Source: Pseudarthrobacter chlorophenolicus
GTDB taxonomy: Bacteria; Actinomycetota; Actinomycetes; Actinomycetales; Micrococcaceae
Length of the DNA stretch: 64,000 nt
Assembly: GCF_000962805.1 (NCBI RefSeq)
Contig: NZ_JZTW01000005.1
Span: 124,001 to 188,000, forward strand
Reading direction: 5' to 3'
The notes under the pieces are model-generated. The model searched no databases and was not told the DNA's origin. It saw only the letters and a list, made by a program, of their open reading frames with translations. Below, piece by piece: positions 24,735 to 35,868 of the stretch. The first letter of the stretch is position 1. Every line of letters begins with the position of its first letter. Both the position numbers and the translations under genes were made by a program.

Positions 24735-26453
24735 ATGAGTGAGAGCCAGATCGAAACAGAGAGCAAGCCTGACATCAAGCCCCGCAGCCGGGTGGTTACC
24801 GACGGCATCCACGCCGCACCGGCGCGCGGCATGTTCCGTGCGGTCGGCATGGGCGACGATGACTTTGCCAAGCCCCAGGTTGGCGTGGCAAGTTCGTGGA
24901 ACGAAATCACTCCCTGCAACCTTTCCCTGAACCGGCTGGCCCAGGGCGCCAAGGAAGGCGTCCACGCCGGCGGCGGGTTTCCCATGCAGTTCGGCACCAT
25001 CTCCGTGTCCGACGGCATCTCCATGGGCCACGAGGGCATGCACTTTTCCCTGGTTTCCCGTGAGGTCATTGCCGATTCCGTCGAGACCGTCATGCAGGCC
25101 GAACGGATCGACGGTTCAGTATTGCTCGCCGGCTGCGACAAGTCCCTCCCCGGCATGCTCATGGCCGCGGCCCGCCTCAACCTGTCCAGCGTGTTCCTTT
25201 ACGCCGGCTCGATCATGCCCGGCTGGGTAAAGCTTGAGGACGGCTCCGAGAAGGAGGTCACCCTCATCGATGCCTTCGAAGCCGTCGGCGCCTGCGCCGC
25301 CGGCAAGATGAGCATGGAGGACCTCACCCGCATTGAGAAGGCCATTTGCCCGGGCGAAGGCGCCTGTGGCGGCATGTACACGGCCAACACCATGGCATGC
25401 ATCGGTGAGGCCCTGGGCATGTCCCTGCCCGGCTCTGCCGCCCCGCCCTCGGCAGACCGCCGTCGTGATGAGTTTGCGCGCAAGTCCGGTGAAGCGGTGG
25501 TCAACCTGCTCCGCAAGGGCATCACCGCCCGCGACATCATGACCAAGGAAGCCTTCGAAAACGCCATCGCCGTCACCATGGCGTTCGGCGGGTCCACCAA
25601 TGCGGTACTGCACCTGCTCGCCATCGCCCGCGAAGCCGAGGTAGAGCTGACCCTTGACGACTTCAACCGAATCGGTGACAGGATTCCGCACCTCGGCGAC
25701 CTCAAGCCGTTCGGCCGCTACGTCATGACCGACGTCGACAAGATCGGCGGCGTGCCCGTCATCATGAAGGCACTGCTCGATGCCGGCCTGCTGCACGGCG
25801 ACTGCCTCACGGTCACTGGCAAGACCGTGGCGGAAAACCTGAAGGCCATCAACCCGCCGGACGTGGACGGCAAGATCCTCCGCGCGCTGGACAACCCCAT
25901 CCACAAGACCGGCGGCATCACCATCCTCCATGGCAGCATGGCTCCGGAGGGCGCCGTGGTTAAGAGTGCGGGCTTCGACGCTGACGTCTTCGAGGGGACC
26001 GCCCGCGTGTTCGACCGCGAGCAGGGTGCCCTGCAGGCGCTGGACAAGGGCGGCATCCATGCCGGCGACGTGGTGGTCATCCGCTACGAGGGGCCCAAGG
26101 GCGGCCCGGGCATGCGGGAGATGCTGGCCATAACCGGCGCCATCAAGGGCGCGGGCCTGGGCAAGGATGTCCTGCTGCTGACCGATGGCCGGTTCTCCGG
26201 TGGGACCACAGGGCTGTGCATCGGCCACGTCGCGCCGGAAGCGGTCGACGGCGGCCCCATCGCCTTCGTCAGGGACGGCGACCGGATCCGCGTGGACATC
26301 GCAGCGCGCAGCTTCGACCTGCTGGTGGACGACGCGGAACTCGAGGCCCGCAAGGTGGGCTGGGAGCCGCTGCCCGCCAGGTACACCAAGGGCGTCCTGG
26401 CGAAGTACGCCAAGCTGGTCCACAGCGCCAGCACCGGGGCCTACTGCGGCTGA
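24735..26453 (+). CDS. ilvD: Dihydroxy-acid dehydratase
   Basis: 572 residues. It dehydrates 2,3-dihydroxy-isovalerate and -methylvalerate to the 2-oxo acids in valine/isoleucine synthesis, using an Fe-S cluster. Cluster cysteines are visible in [19 protein letters not shown] and [29 protein letters not shown] and [19 protein letters not shown] are C-terminal signatures. The ATG has no Shine-Dalgarno but a TAGACT box (24722-24727) ends 7 bases before it, so the mRNA may be leaderless. A 16-bp-arm palindrome follows the stop. The frame extends upstream to 24504 without family sequence. Confidence 0.97.
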   Translation: MSESQIETESKPDIKPRSRVVTDGIHAAPARGMFRAVGMGDDDFAKPQVGVASSWNEITPCNLSLNRLAQGAKEGVHAGGGFPMQFGTISVSDGISMGHEGMHFSLVSREVIADSVETVMQAERIDGSVLLAGCDKSLPGMLMAAARLNLSSVFLYAGSIMPGWVKLEDGSEKEVTLIDAFEAVGACAAGKMSMEDLTRIEKAICPGEGACGGMYTANTMACIGEALGMSLPGSAAPPSADRRRDEFARKSGEAVVNLLRKGITARDIMTKEAFENAIAVTMAFGGSTNAVLHLLAIAREAEVELTLDDFNRIGDRIPHLGDLKPFGRYVMTDVDKIGGVPVIMKALLDAGLLHGDCLTVTGKTVAENLKAINPPDVDGKILRALDNPIHKTGGITILHGSMAPEGAVVKSAGFDADVFEGTARVFDREQGALQALDKGGIHAGDVVVIRYEGPKGGPGMREMLAITGAIKGAGLGKDVLLLTDGRFSGGTTGLCIGHVAPEAVDGGPIAFVRDGDRIRVDIAARSFDLLVDDAELEARKVGWEPLPARYTKGVLAKYAKLVHSASTGAYCG

Positions 26454-26458
26454 CGGGC

Positions 26459-26500
26459 TTCGACCCGCTCAACCGCCGGCCGGTGGTTGAGCGGGTCGAA
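26459..26500. repeat. Perfect long palindrome after ilvD (REP-like, possible terminator)
   Basis: Arms TTCGACCCGCTCAACC (26459-26474) and GGTTGAGCGGGTCGAA (26485-26500) are perfect over 16 bases with a 10-base loop. It starts 5 bases after the ilvD stop codon. No T-run follows. It has the look of the abundant short intergenic palindromes of Micrococcales genomes and may also end ilvD transcription. Confidence 0.75.
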
Positions 26501-26608
26501 ACCTGAGCTGCTCATGCCATATGATCAAGGGGTGGACATTGAAGTCCATATGGTGAGATGGGTTGGTCCCGCGTTGACACCCGTCACACCAGAGGGAAAA
26601 CTGAACGC

Positions 26609-26671
26609 ATGACTTTCGTTACCAACTGCGCAGTTGCAGTCGTCGTCCTTACCAAGCGCGTGGCTCACTAG
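26609..26671 (+). CDS. ilvB leader peptide (attenuation control)
   Basis: A 20-codon frame with AGAGGG upstream encodes MTFVTNCAVAVVVLTKRVAH. It has six Val, three of them consecutive, and one Leu. The frame stops 25 bases before an intrinsic terminator that precedes ilvB. Codons 18-19 overlap GTGGCTC (26660-26666), which can pair with GAGCCAC (26708-26714) inside the terminator. When valine is scarce, ribosomes stalled at the Val run should change which pairing forms. Leader peptides of this kind are known before ilvBNC in Corynebacterium; the operation here is inferred from sequence. Confidence 0.85.
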   Translation: MTFVTNCAVAVVVLTKRVAH

Positions 26672-26695
26672 CCCCGGCAACGAACTGTCACGCGC

Positions 26696-26736
26696 AAACC
26701 CCTCGAAGAGCCACCACGGCTTGAGGGGTTTTTTTA
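26696..26736 (+). terminator. Attenuator terminator of the ilvBNC operon
   Basis: AAACCCCTC pairs with GAGGGGTTT around an imperfect inner stem (AGAGCC/GGCTT), followed by a run of seven T residues in all. GAGCCAC (26708-26714) in its ascending arm/loop can instead pair with GTGGCTC in the leader peptide frame, giving mutually exclusive structures. Confidence 0.9.
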
Positions 26737-26782
26737 TTCCCCGCAGTTTCACCGCTAATGATGATCCACAAGGAAGAGTCCG

Positions 26783-28690
26783 ATGAGCAAAGGATCGCCG
26801 ATCAGCCCCTCGCTGATGGCTGCCAAGTCCCCTGGAGCCCCCAAGGCTCCGGAACGCGCCGACCGGACGGCTGAGCATGCCGCCGTCGTCGCCGACCTTG
26901 CTGCTGTCTCTCCTGTCCTTGGGCCGAACAACGTTGTACCCCCAACGGTGATGACCGGCTCGCAAGCTATTGTCCGCTCGCTCGAAGAACTCGGCGTCGA
27001 CGATATTTTCGGTTTGCCTGGTGGCGCGATCCTGCCCACCTACGACCCCTTGATGGCCTCCACCATGAACCACGTGCTGGTCCGTCACGAACAGGGAGCC
27101 GGCCACGCCGCGCAAGGCTACGCCATGGTGACGGGACGGGTTGGCGTGTGCATCGCCACTTCCGGCCCCGGCGCCACCAACCTCGTAACCGCCATCATGG
27201 ATGCCCACATGGACTCCGTGCCCCTGGTGGCCATCACCGGCCAGGTGTCCAGCGGCGTCATCGGCACTGACGCCTTCCAGGAAGCAGACATCGTGGGCAT
27301 CACCATGCCCATCACCAAGCACTCCTTCCTGGTCACCGACCCCAACGACATCCCGCATGTCATGGCGGAAGCTTTCCACCTGGCCTCCACCGGCCGTCCC
27401 GGTCCCGTCCTCGTGGACGTTGCCAAGGACGCACAGGTGGGCCAGATGACGTTCTCCTGGCCGCCCCGCGTTGACCTGCCCGGCTACCGGCCCGTCACCC
27501 GCGGCCACAACAAACAGGTACGCGAGGCGGCAAAGCTCATCGCCGCGGCCTCCAAGCCGGTCCTTTACGTTGGCGGCGGTGTGGTCAAGGCCCACGCCAG
27601 CGCCGAGTTGCGGGCACTTGCCGAAGCTACCGGCGCGCCGGTAGTGACCACCCTGATGGCCAAGGGTGCGTTCCCGGACTCGCACCCGCAGCACGTCGGC
27701 ATGCCCGGCATGCACGGCAGCGTTTCGGCGGTGACCGCCCTGCAGCAGTCGGACCTGCTGATCACCCTCGGCGCCCGCTTCGATGACCGCGTTACCGGTG
27801 TCCTGAAGACCTTTGCGCCCCACGCCAAGGTGATCCACGCAGACATCGACCCCGCGGAAATCTCCAAGAACCGTGCCGCGGACGTTCCGATCGTGGGCTC
27901 GGTCAAGGAGATCATTCCCGAACTGACCGAGGCCGTACGGGCCCAGTTCGAGGCCGCCGGATCCCCGGACCTCACCACGTGGTGGGCTTTCCTGAACAAC
28001 CTCAAGGAAACGTACCCGCTGGGGTTCACCGAACCCGAGGACGGGCTCACCGCACCGCAGAAGGTCATCGAACGCATCGGCGCCCTCACCGGGCCCGAAG
28101 GCGTCTACGTGGCCGGCGTCGGCCAGCACCAGATGTGGGCAGCCCAGTTCATCAAGTACGAGCGCCCCCACGCCTGGCTGAACTCGGGTGGCGCCGGGAC
28201 CATGGGCTACGCCGTTCCGGCGGCCATGGGCGCCAAGGTCGGGGAGCCTGACCGCGTGGTCTGGGCCATCGACGGCGACGGCTGCTTCCAGATGACCAAC
28301 CAGGAACTTGCCACCTGCGCCATCAACAAGATCCCCATCAAAGTTGCCGTCATCAACAACTCCTCGCTGGGCATGGTGCGGCAGTGGCAGACCCTCTTCT
28401 ACGAGGGCCGCTACTCCAACACCGACCTCAATACCGGCCATGACACCGTCCGCATCCCGGACTTCGTCAAGCTGGGGGAGGCCTACGGCTGCGCCTCGTT
28501 CCGCTGCGAACGCGACGAGGACATCGACGCCACCATCCAGAAGGCCCTCGAAATCAACGACCGCCCCGTGGTGATCGACTTCGTGGTGAGCCCCAACTCC
28601 ATGGTGTGGCCGATGGTGCCCGCCGGCGTGAGCAACGACCAGATCCAGGTTGCCCGCAACATGACCCCGGACTGGGAAGAGGAAGACTGA
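26783..28690 (+). CDS. ilvB: Acetolactate synthase, large catalytic subunit
   Basis: 635 residues including an N-terminal extension of about 55 residues typical of actinobacteria. It condenses two pyruvates to acetolactate, or pyruvate plus 2-oxobutyrate, with thiamine diphosphate and FAD. The catalytic Glu is in [15 protein letters not shown] (about 103). The ThDP/Mg motif is [19 protein letters not shown] (about 497). [12 protein letters not shown] and [16 protein letters not shown] are also conserved. It is preceded by the attenuator and followed 2 bases later by ilvN. Confidence 0.98.
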   Translation: MSKGSPISPSLMAAKSPGAPKAPERADRTAEHAAVVADLAAVSPVLGPNNVVPPTVMTGSQAIVRSLEELGVDDIFGLPGGAILPTYDPLMASTMNHVLVRHEQGAGHAAQGYAMVTGRVGVCIATSGPGATNLVTAIMDAHMDSVPLVAITGQVSSGVIGTDAFQEADIVGITMPITKHSFLVTDPNDIPHVMAEAFHLASTGRPGPVLVDVAKDAQVGQMTFSWPPRVDLPGYRPVTRGHNKQVREAAKLIAAASKPVLYVGGGVVKAHASAELRALAEATGAPVVTTLMAKGAFPDSHPQHVGMPGMHGSVSAVTALQQSDLLITLGARFDDRVTGVLKTFAPHAKVIHADIDPAEISKNRAADVPIVGSVKEIIPELTEAVRAQFEAAGSPDLTTWWAFLNNLKETYPLGFTEPEDGLTAPQKVIERIGALTGPEGVYVAGVGQHQMWAAQFIKYERPHAWLNSGGAGTMGYAVPAAMGAKVGEPDRVVWAIDGDGCFQMTNQELATCAINKIPIKVAVINNSSLGMVRQWQTLFYEGRYSNTDLNTGHDTVRIPDFVKLGEAYGCASFRCERDEDIDATIQKALEINDRPVVIDFVVSPNSMVWPMVPAGVSNDQIQVARNMTPDWEEED

Positions 28691-28692
28691 CC

Positions 28693-30316
<1,624 letters not shown>

Positions 30317-30370
30317 GGCCACCGCGCGCCGCCAGGCGAACGCGCGACAGCCAGCTAAAGTGCCGTGATG

Positions 30371-30410
30371 AGGCCGGGTTCACACTTAACAATGTGAGCC
30401 CGGCCTTTCC
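30371..30410 (+). terminator. Intrinsic terminator of the ilvBNC operon
   Basis: AGGCCGGG plus TCACAC pair with GTGAGCCCGGCCT around an 8-base loop, followed by a short TTT. It lies about 55 bases after the ilvC stop. A TAGACT -10-like box (30418-30423) just downstream would serve serA. Confidence 0.8.
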
Positions 30411-30461
30411 GTCGGCCTAGACTTGTTCCCATCCCCAGGACTGCAACGCAGAGGATCAGCC

Positions 30462-32051
30462 GTGTCAAAACCCGTAGTACTGCTCGCCGAAGAACTTTCC
30501 CCCGCCACCGTCGAGGCCCTCGGCCCGGACTTCGAAATCCGCCAGACCGACGGCGCTGACCGTTCCCAGCTGCTCTCCGCAATTGGCGATGTTGACGCCA
30601 TCCTGGTCCGGTCCGCAACGCAGGTGGATGCCGAAGCCATCGCAGCGGCGAAGAACCTCAAGGTCATCGCCCGCGCCGGGGTGGGGCTGGACAACGTGGA
30701 CATCAAGGCCGCCACCCAGGCAGGCGTCATGGTGGTCAACGCCCCCACGTCCAACATTGTCTCCGCAGCTGAACTTACGGTGGGCCACATCCTGAGCCTT
30801 GCCCGCCACATCCCGCAGGCCAGCGCCGCCCTCAAGGACGGCGAATGGAAGCGGTCCAAGTACACCGGCATCGAGCTCTTCGAGAAGAAGATCGGCATCA
30901 TCGGCCTCGGCCGCATCGGCGCACTGGTGGCAGCCCGCCTGAAGGGCTTCGACACCAAGATCCTTGCCTACGACCCCTACATCACCTCGGCCCGCGCGGC
31001 CCAGCTCGGCGTCCAGCTGGTCACCCTTGACGAGCTGCTTGCCCAGTCCGACTTCATCACTATCCACATGCCGAAGACCCCGGAGACCGTGGGCATGCTC
31101 GGCGCGGATGCCTTCAAGAAGATGAAGAACACCGCCTACGTCATCAACGTCGCCCGCGGCGGCCTGGTGGACGAAGAGGCCCTGTTCACGGCCCTGCAGG
31201 ACGGCGACATCGCCGGTGCCGGCGTCGACGTCTTCTCCAAGGAGCCCAGCACGGACCTTCCGTTCTTCAAGCTCGACAACGTGGTGGTCACCCCGCACCT
31301 GGGCGCCTCCACCGATGAAGCCCAGGAAAAGGCCGGCGTCTCCGTGGCCAAGTCTGTCCGCCTGGCCCTCGCCGGTGAACTGGTTCCGGACGCGGTCAAC
31401 GTGGCCGGCGGCGTCATCGCCCCCGACGTGCGCCCCGGCATCCCGCTCATCGAGAAGCTGGGCCGCATCTTCACCGCACTGACCCACGACTCACTGACCC
31501 AGTTCGACATCGAAGTTGCCGGCGAAATCTCCTCGCTGGACGTCAAGGTCCTCGAACTCGCGGCCCTCAAGGGCATCTTCGCCGACGTCGTCACCGAACA
31601 GGTTTCCTACGTCAACGCCCCGGTAATCGCCGAGCAGCGCGGGATCAACGTCCGCCTGATCACCACCCCGGACACCGAGTCCTACCGCAACGTGCTGACC
31701 CTGCGCGGCGCCCTGAGCGACGGCAGCCAGATCTCCGTGGCCGGCACCCTGACCGGTCCCAAGCAGATCCAGAAGCTGGTGGGCATCAACGGCTTCGAGG
31801 TGGAAATCCCCATCAGCGAACACCTCGTGGTGGTGGCCTACGCCGACCGCCCCGGCGTCATCGGCACCATCGGGCACATCCTGGGCATGAACAACATCAA
31901 CATCGCCGGCATGCAGGTGGCCCGCCACGACGAAGGCGGACAGGTGCTGGCGCTGCTGACCATCGACAGCTCCGTCCCGCAGCAAGTCCTGGACGCCATC
32001 AAGGCCGGCATCGGCGCAGAGATGGTCCGCGAAGTGGACCTGGAGGACTAG
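30462..32051 (+). CDS. serA: D-3-phosphoglycerate dehydrogenase
   Basis: 529 residues, the long type I form of actinobacteria. It oxidises 3-phosphoglycerate with NAD, the first step of serine synthesis. Domain order: substrate domain, NAD domain with GIIGLGRIGALVAARLKGFD, the ASB (allosteric) domain at about 320-450, and a C-terminal ACT domain (VVAYADRPGVIGTIGHILG) for serine feedback. Catalytic residues lie in NVARGGLVDEEAL and TPHLGASTDEAQ (His). GTG start with GAGGA 6 bases upstream. It probably has its own promoter after the ilvC terminator. Confidence 0.97.
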   Translation: MSKPVVLLAEELSPATVEALGPDFEIRQTDGADRSQLLSAIGDVDAILVRSATQVDAEAIAAAKNLKVIARAGVGLDNVDIKAATQAGVMVVNAPTSNIVSAAELTVGHILSLARHIPQASAALKDGEWKRSKYTGIELFEKKIGIIGLGRIGALVAARLKGFDTKILAYDPYITSARAAQLGVQLVTLDELLAQSDFITIHMPKTPETVGMLGADAFKKMKNTAYVINVARGGLVDEEALFTALQDGDIAGAGVDVFSKEPSTDLPFFKLDNVVVTPHLGASTDEAQEKAGVSVAKSVRLALAGELVPDAVNVAGGVIAPDVRPGIPLIEKLGRIFTALTHDSLTQFDIEVAGEISSLDVKVLELAALKGIFADVVTEQVSYVNAPVIAEQRGINVRLITTPDTESYRNVLTLRGALSDGSQISVAGTLTGPKQIQKLVGINGFEVEIPISEHLVVVAYADRPGVIGTIGHILGMNNINIAGMQVARHDEGGQVLALLTIDSSVPQQVLDAIKAGIGAEMVREVDLED

Positions 32052-32128
32052 CACCCCTCATTCCGTAGGCCGCACGAAACGCCGAACGACACGTCCCGGC
32101 TCGGCGCGTCCCGGTGCGGCCACGTATG

Positions 32129-32199
32129 ATTGGCCGGTCTGCTTAATATGGCCTGGTTCCGGTTCGGGACCGGTCCGGCAGGCCGGCCAATACTTTTTT
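32129..32199 (+). terminator. Long-stem hairpin with T-run after serA
   Basis: Arms ATTGGCCGGTCTGC (32129-32142) and GCAGGCCGGCCAAT (32178-32191) match at 13 of 14. The loop contains a second hairpin, CCGGT-TCGGG-ACCGG. AC and six T residues follow (32194-32199). It is probably the serA terminator; because it lies 88 bases before the next gene it could also act as a leader attenuator for the ABC genes. Confidence 0.75.
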
Positions 32200-32286
32200 G
32201 CACATCCGTCCGTAATCGTCCATGTCCGCTGCCGCCACGTGGTCGACACGGGTGTGCGCCACGCAATCCAGGTTTCAGGGAGTTCA

Positions 32287-35082
32287 ATGAACGCCGTCCA
32301 GAGGTTCATCAGGAGCAAAGTGCTGCTGTTGACCGCGGCCATCCTGATCGCAGCCATGTGCTTGTCGGTCCTCGTCCAAAGCCAGTCACAGGCTGCACTG
32401 AACAGGACAGTGGATGAAAATTCACGCGGCCTGTACGACGTGCTGGTCCAGGCCAAGGCTCCTGCCGGAGCCCTGCTGCAGCCCGAGATCGCCAACGGCA
32501 CCGGCGGCATCAGCTTCGAGCAGCTGGATTCGATCCGCAGGCTCACCGGAACGTCTGTGGCTGCTCCCATCAGCCTCGTGTCCCGGGTGACGCAGAACCT
32601 CGAAGCGCCCAGGCTGGACGCCATGGACTACCTCGGCTACAACGCCGGGCTCGCCGGGACGGCAACGGCCGACCAGGCTGCCGGTGCCACCTCCCCGGAC
32701 AAGTGGCCGGCCGCGGAATCGGTCCTGAGCGACAAAGCCAAGAAGTACCGCCTGACGGCAAGCGCCGTAAGTTCCGACGGCGTCTCCGAGCAGACGCTGT
32801 TCAAGTCCACCGCCGAGGGAACCCTGGGCAAGGCCAAGCTCGTTGAAGAGAAGGCAGCCGGCGGCAGCAGCATCCGCATCGCCGCTCCCTCGGGAGAAAC
32901 CGGCATCAAGTTCCCCTCCCCGGCCGGCGGCTCCGAACACAACCTGTTCAACCTGTCCGTCTCCCTGCCGCTCGCGCCCGAGGTGACGGAATCCGTGGTG
33001 GCCGTTGACCCCGCATCGGAGCGCGCCCTCCTCGGCACTGCCGGGGACTTCCTGGCCCCGCTCGAGAAGGCGCCGCCTGCCGACGCACGCAACGCCGGCG
33101 CCGTCGGCCGCTACCTCGAAGGCCTCTTCACCAACGGCATCGGCCTTGACGAGCTCAAGGACGGACCGGACTTCCTGGGCGTGAAGCTGAAGTACTGGGC
33201 GCCGCTGATGACCCAGTACCAGCAGGCCAAGCGCACCGGCCAGCTGACCAACGACTCCCAGGCCATCCCGCTGGTGGTGCGCTCGGGCACCTCCCTTGAC
33301 CTGAAGTACAACGTCAAGATCGAAGAGATCGACGACTCCGGCAAGGTGGTCAACGAGGTGGGCACCGCCACCCGCTCCCTGGACAAGGACTACCTGCCGT
33401 TCGTCTCCAAGGATCCGTTCGCGCTGTCCTGGCCCGGCTCGACCGACCACACGTCGCTGCTGGGCGCCAATGGAAACTTCAACCAGGGCCTTTACACCCC
33501 CGCAAAATGGAGCACCGACTTCGCGGCAGCTCCGAAATACACCGATGCCGGCACGGCGGCCAACGGTGCCGTGGACAAGACCGCCGTCCCCGGTGAATGG
33601 GTAACCGTCAACCGCCTTCCCGAAAAGAGCGCCAACGGCGCCCCGGTGGACCAGACCCAGCGCGAGCCGGTGGACGAGCGCTCCTACCGGGACAACCTGT
33701 CCACCGGGCAGAAGCAGGCCTCGCCGCTGGCCATGGTGTACGGCACCTTCGACCCCGCAGCAGTGGCCGAGGCCTCCGGCGACGTCAACAAGCTGCCCCT
33801 GGGCGGCTACGACCCCACGCCGTTCACGATGGTCAAGGACGCCGAGGGCAAGGACGTTCCGGCCACGGAGCTCCAGCCGTCCCTCAGCGCCACCGGACTG
33901 GCCAGCCAGTCAGCAGGCGCCATCACGGACTACTACGGCCTGGCCGCAGCCCGCGGCTACACCAACAACGCCAACGTCATCGACGCCATCCGGGTCCGCG
34001 CCAAGGCGCCGGGCAGCTGGAAGGAAGCACAGCCCGACGTCGAAAAGCTCGCGGCGGAGATCCGCGACATGGGCCTGGAAGCCACCATCGTGGCTGGTTC
34101 AGCCCGCGAAGACGCCAGCATCTTCGTACCCGGCTACTCCAAGGACGACGCCGGCAAGGAATCACCGCTGGGCACCGTCCAGCAGTCCTGGGTCCGGCAG
34201 AACGCCGCAGACGCCGTCACCGGATCGCTGTCCGGTACCAACGTCACCCTGCTCTTCCTGACGCTCTGCGGCGCCGCCCTGCTCACCGGGGCATCGACGG
34301 TCAGCTATATCCGTAAACGGCGCAGCGAGGCCGGAACCCTGCGCGCCATGGGCTGGACCCAACGGCGGATCCGCAGCTGGGTGCTGGAGGAATTCGGCGT
34401 CGGCGCGGTCCTGCTTGCCGTGGCCGGCATCGCCCTGAGCCTCATCAGCTGGAGCCTGTCCACCGCACTGGTGTGCGCCGCCGTCCTGGTGCTCTACGCC
34501 GCCGCGGCGCTCTTCGCCGCACAGCAGCTCAGGCACCGCGACGTCATTGACCAGGAACCGCAGCATGACGAACGGCTGATCCCGGTGGACTCGCCGCTGA
34601 CCTTCGCCAACCGCCAGCTGGGCACCAACAAGTTCAACACCCTGTCCCTGGCCGTGGCAGTGGGTGTCTTCGGCGCCGCCGTAGGCGGACTGATCGCACT
34701 GCTGATCGACATTCCCCGTGCAGCCGGCGCCAGCGCGCTCAGCGGACTTGCCGCAGCCAGCGTCGCGCTGCCCAGCATCCTGTTGGCCATCGCCGGCGTG
34801 GCCGTGGGACTCGTCCTCACCCTGGTCACCGGCAGGTTCGAACTGAACGCCAAACGCCAGTACCTGGGCATCCTCGAGGCCATGGGCTGGAACCCGGACA
34901 TGCTGCGTCAGGTCCGCCTGTTCGAAAACGCGCTGGTGGGAACTGTCGCCCTGCCCCTGGGCGTGCTGGGCGCCCTGGGCATCGGCCTCCTCCTGGCCCC
35001 CTACGCCGCGCTGTGGGCAGGCGTTGCCGGCCTCGTGGCAGTACTTTGCTGGATTCCAATTGCAACGAAAGTGGTCCAATGA
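32287..35082 (+). CDS. ABC exporter permease (FtsX/MacB type) with very large extracytoplasmic domain
   Basis: 931 residues. TM1 (VLLLTAAILIAAMCLSVLV, about 13-31) is followed by about 620 residues predicted outside the membrane. The C-terminal part has several TM segments, including LLFLTLCGAALLTGASTVSY and two FtsX-like blocks with RRSEAGTLRAMGWTQRRIRS and RQYLGILEAMGWNP. Those two 'LRAMGW' signatures mark FtsX coupling regions. GGGAG precedes the ATG at 32287. Its stop overlaps the ATPase gene by 4 bases (ATGA). MacB-type pairs work by mechanotransmission, moving a lipoprotein or peptide outside the membrane. The cargo is unknown. Confidence 0.88.
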   Translation: MNAVQRFIRSKVLLLTAAILIAAMCLSVLVQSQSQAALNRTVDENSRGLYDVLVQAKAPAGALLQPEIANGTGGISFEQLDSIRRLTGTSVAAPISLVSRVTQNLEAPRLDAMDYLGYNAGLAGTATADQAAGATSPDKWPAAESVLSDKAKKYRLTASAVSSDGVSEQTLFKSTAEGTLGKAKLVEEKAAGGSSIRIAAPSGETGIKFPSPAGGSEHNLFNLSVSLPLAPEVTESVVAVDPASERALLGTAGDFLAPLEKAPPADARNAGAVGRYLEGLFTNGIGLDELKDGPDFLGVKLKYWAPLMTQYQQAKRTGQLTNDSQAIPLVVRSGTSLDLKYNVKIEEIDDSGKVVNEVGTATRSLDKDYLPFVSKDPFALSWPGSTDHTSLLGANGNFNQGLYTPAKWSTDFAAAPKYTDAGTAANGAVDKTAVPGEWVTVNRLPEKSANGAPVDQTQREPVDERSYRDNLSTGQKQASPLAMVYGTFDPAAVAEASGDVNKLPLGGYDPTPFTMVKDAEGKDVPATELQPSLSATGLASQSAGAITDYYGLAAARGYTNNANVIDAIRVRAKAPGSWKEAQPDVEKLAAEIRDMGLEATIVAGSAREDASIFVPGYSKDDAGKESPLGTVQQSWVRQNAADAVTGSLSGTNVTLLFLTLCGAALLTGASTVSYIRKRRSEAGTLRAMGWTQRRIRSWVLEEFGVGAVLLAVAGIALSLISWSLSTALVCAAVLVLYAAAALFAAQQLRHRDVIDQEPQHDERLIPVDSPLTFANRQLGTNKFNTLSLAVAVGVFGAAVGGLIALLIDIPRAAGASALSGLAAASVALPSILLAIAGVAVGLVLTLVTGRFELNAKRQYLGILEAMGWNPDMLRQVRLFENALVGTVALPLGVLGALGIGLLLAPYAALWAGVAGLVAVLCWIPIATKVVQ

Positions 35083-35834
35083 CAAACCCGACGAATGTCC
35101 AGCGGAGCCGCAGGGGCGGCTCCGGCGAGGTTCCCCTGCAGACCCGCGCCAACACCATCGTCAAGGCGGCCGACCACGCCACCCCGCTGGAGCTGTGTGA
35201 CATCACCATCCGCTATGGCGGCGGCAAGGGCGGGGCCGAGGCAGTCAGCGTCGTCGAGGGCTTCGACCTGACCCTGCACGCCGGTGAGATGCACTGCGTC
35301 GCCGGCCGAAGCGGCTCGGGCAAGACCAGCATCCTCACAGTCGGTGCGGGACTGACGCTGCCGACGTCGGGACGCGTCTTCTGGGAAGGCGATTCGCTCG
35401 AAAGCATGGGCGACGATGAAATCGCCGACCGCCGTCGTGCGCTGATCGGCTACGTGGACCAGGGCGGTGCCCTGATCGACGGCATGAGCGCCCTCGAAAA
35501 CGTCCTCCTGCCTGCCGTTCCCGACGGCGAGGTGGACCAGCGCCGGGACATGGCCAAGGACCTCCTGGACCTGGTGGGCCTGGGCCGCCGCATGCGGCAC
35601 CGTCCCGCGCAGCTTTCCGGTGGCGAGCGGCAGCGGGTCGCCATCGCCCGCGCCCTGATCCTGGGCACGCGTGTACTGGTGGTGGATGAGCCCACGGCCA
35701 GCCTGGACCGCGCCTCTGCCAACCGCATCATCAGCATCCTCAAGGACACCACCTCCGACGGCATCGCCGTCCTGGTGGCGTCACACGACCACGAACTGGT
35801 CCGGCTGAGCGATAGCCTGACTGAACTGATCTAG
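35079..35834 (+). CDS. ABC transporter ATP-binding protein (LolD/MacB class)
   Basis: 251 residues. Walker A is [11 protein letters not shown], the signature is [18 protein letters not shown], Walker B is [14 protein letters not shown], and the switch His is in ASHDHEL. Before Walker A an N-terminal tail of about 35 residues is polar. It starts in the stop codon of the permease gene, so both make one exporter. It is 34 bases upstream of metG. The LolD-like sequence agrees with the FtsX-type partner. Confidence 0.95.
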   Translation: MTNPTNVQRSRRGGSGEVPLQTRANTIVKAADHATPLELCDITIRYGGGKGGAEAVSVVEGFDLTLHAGEMHCVAGRSGSGKTSILTVGAGLTLPTSGRVFWEGDSLESMGDDEIADRRRALIGYVDQGGALIDGMSALENVLLPAVPDGEVDQRRDMAKDLLDLVGLGRRMRHRPAQLSGGERQRVAIARALILGTRVLVVDEPTASLDRASANRIISILKDTTSDGIAVLVASHDHELVRLSDSLTELI

Positions 35835-35868
35835 CCCGTCCCTCCGCATCGAAGGTAACTGTCCGCAC

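Noticed and set aside
35835..35868. T-box or riboswitch before metG
   Set aside because: The gap is 34 bases, too short for a known aminoacyl-tRNA sensing leader.
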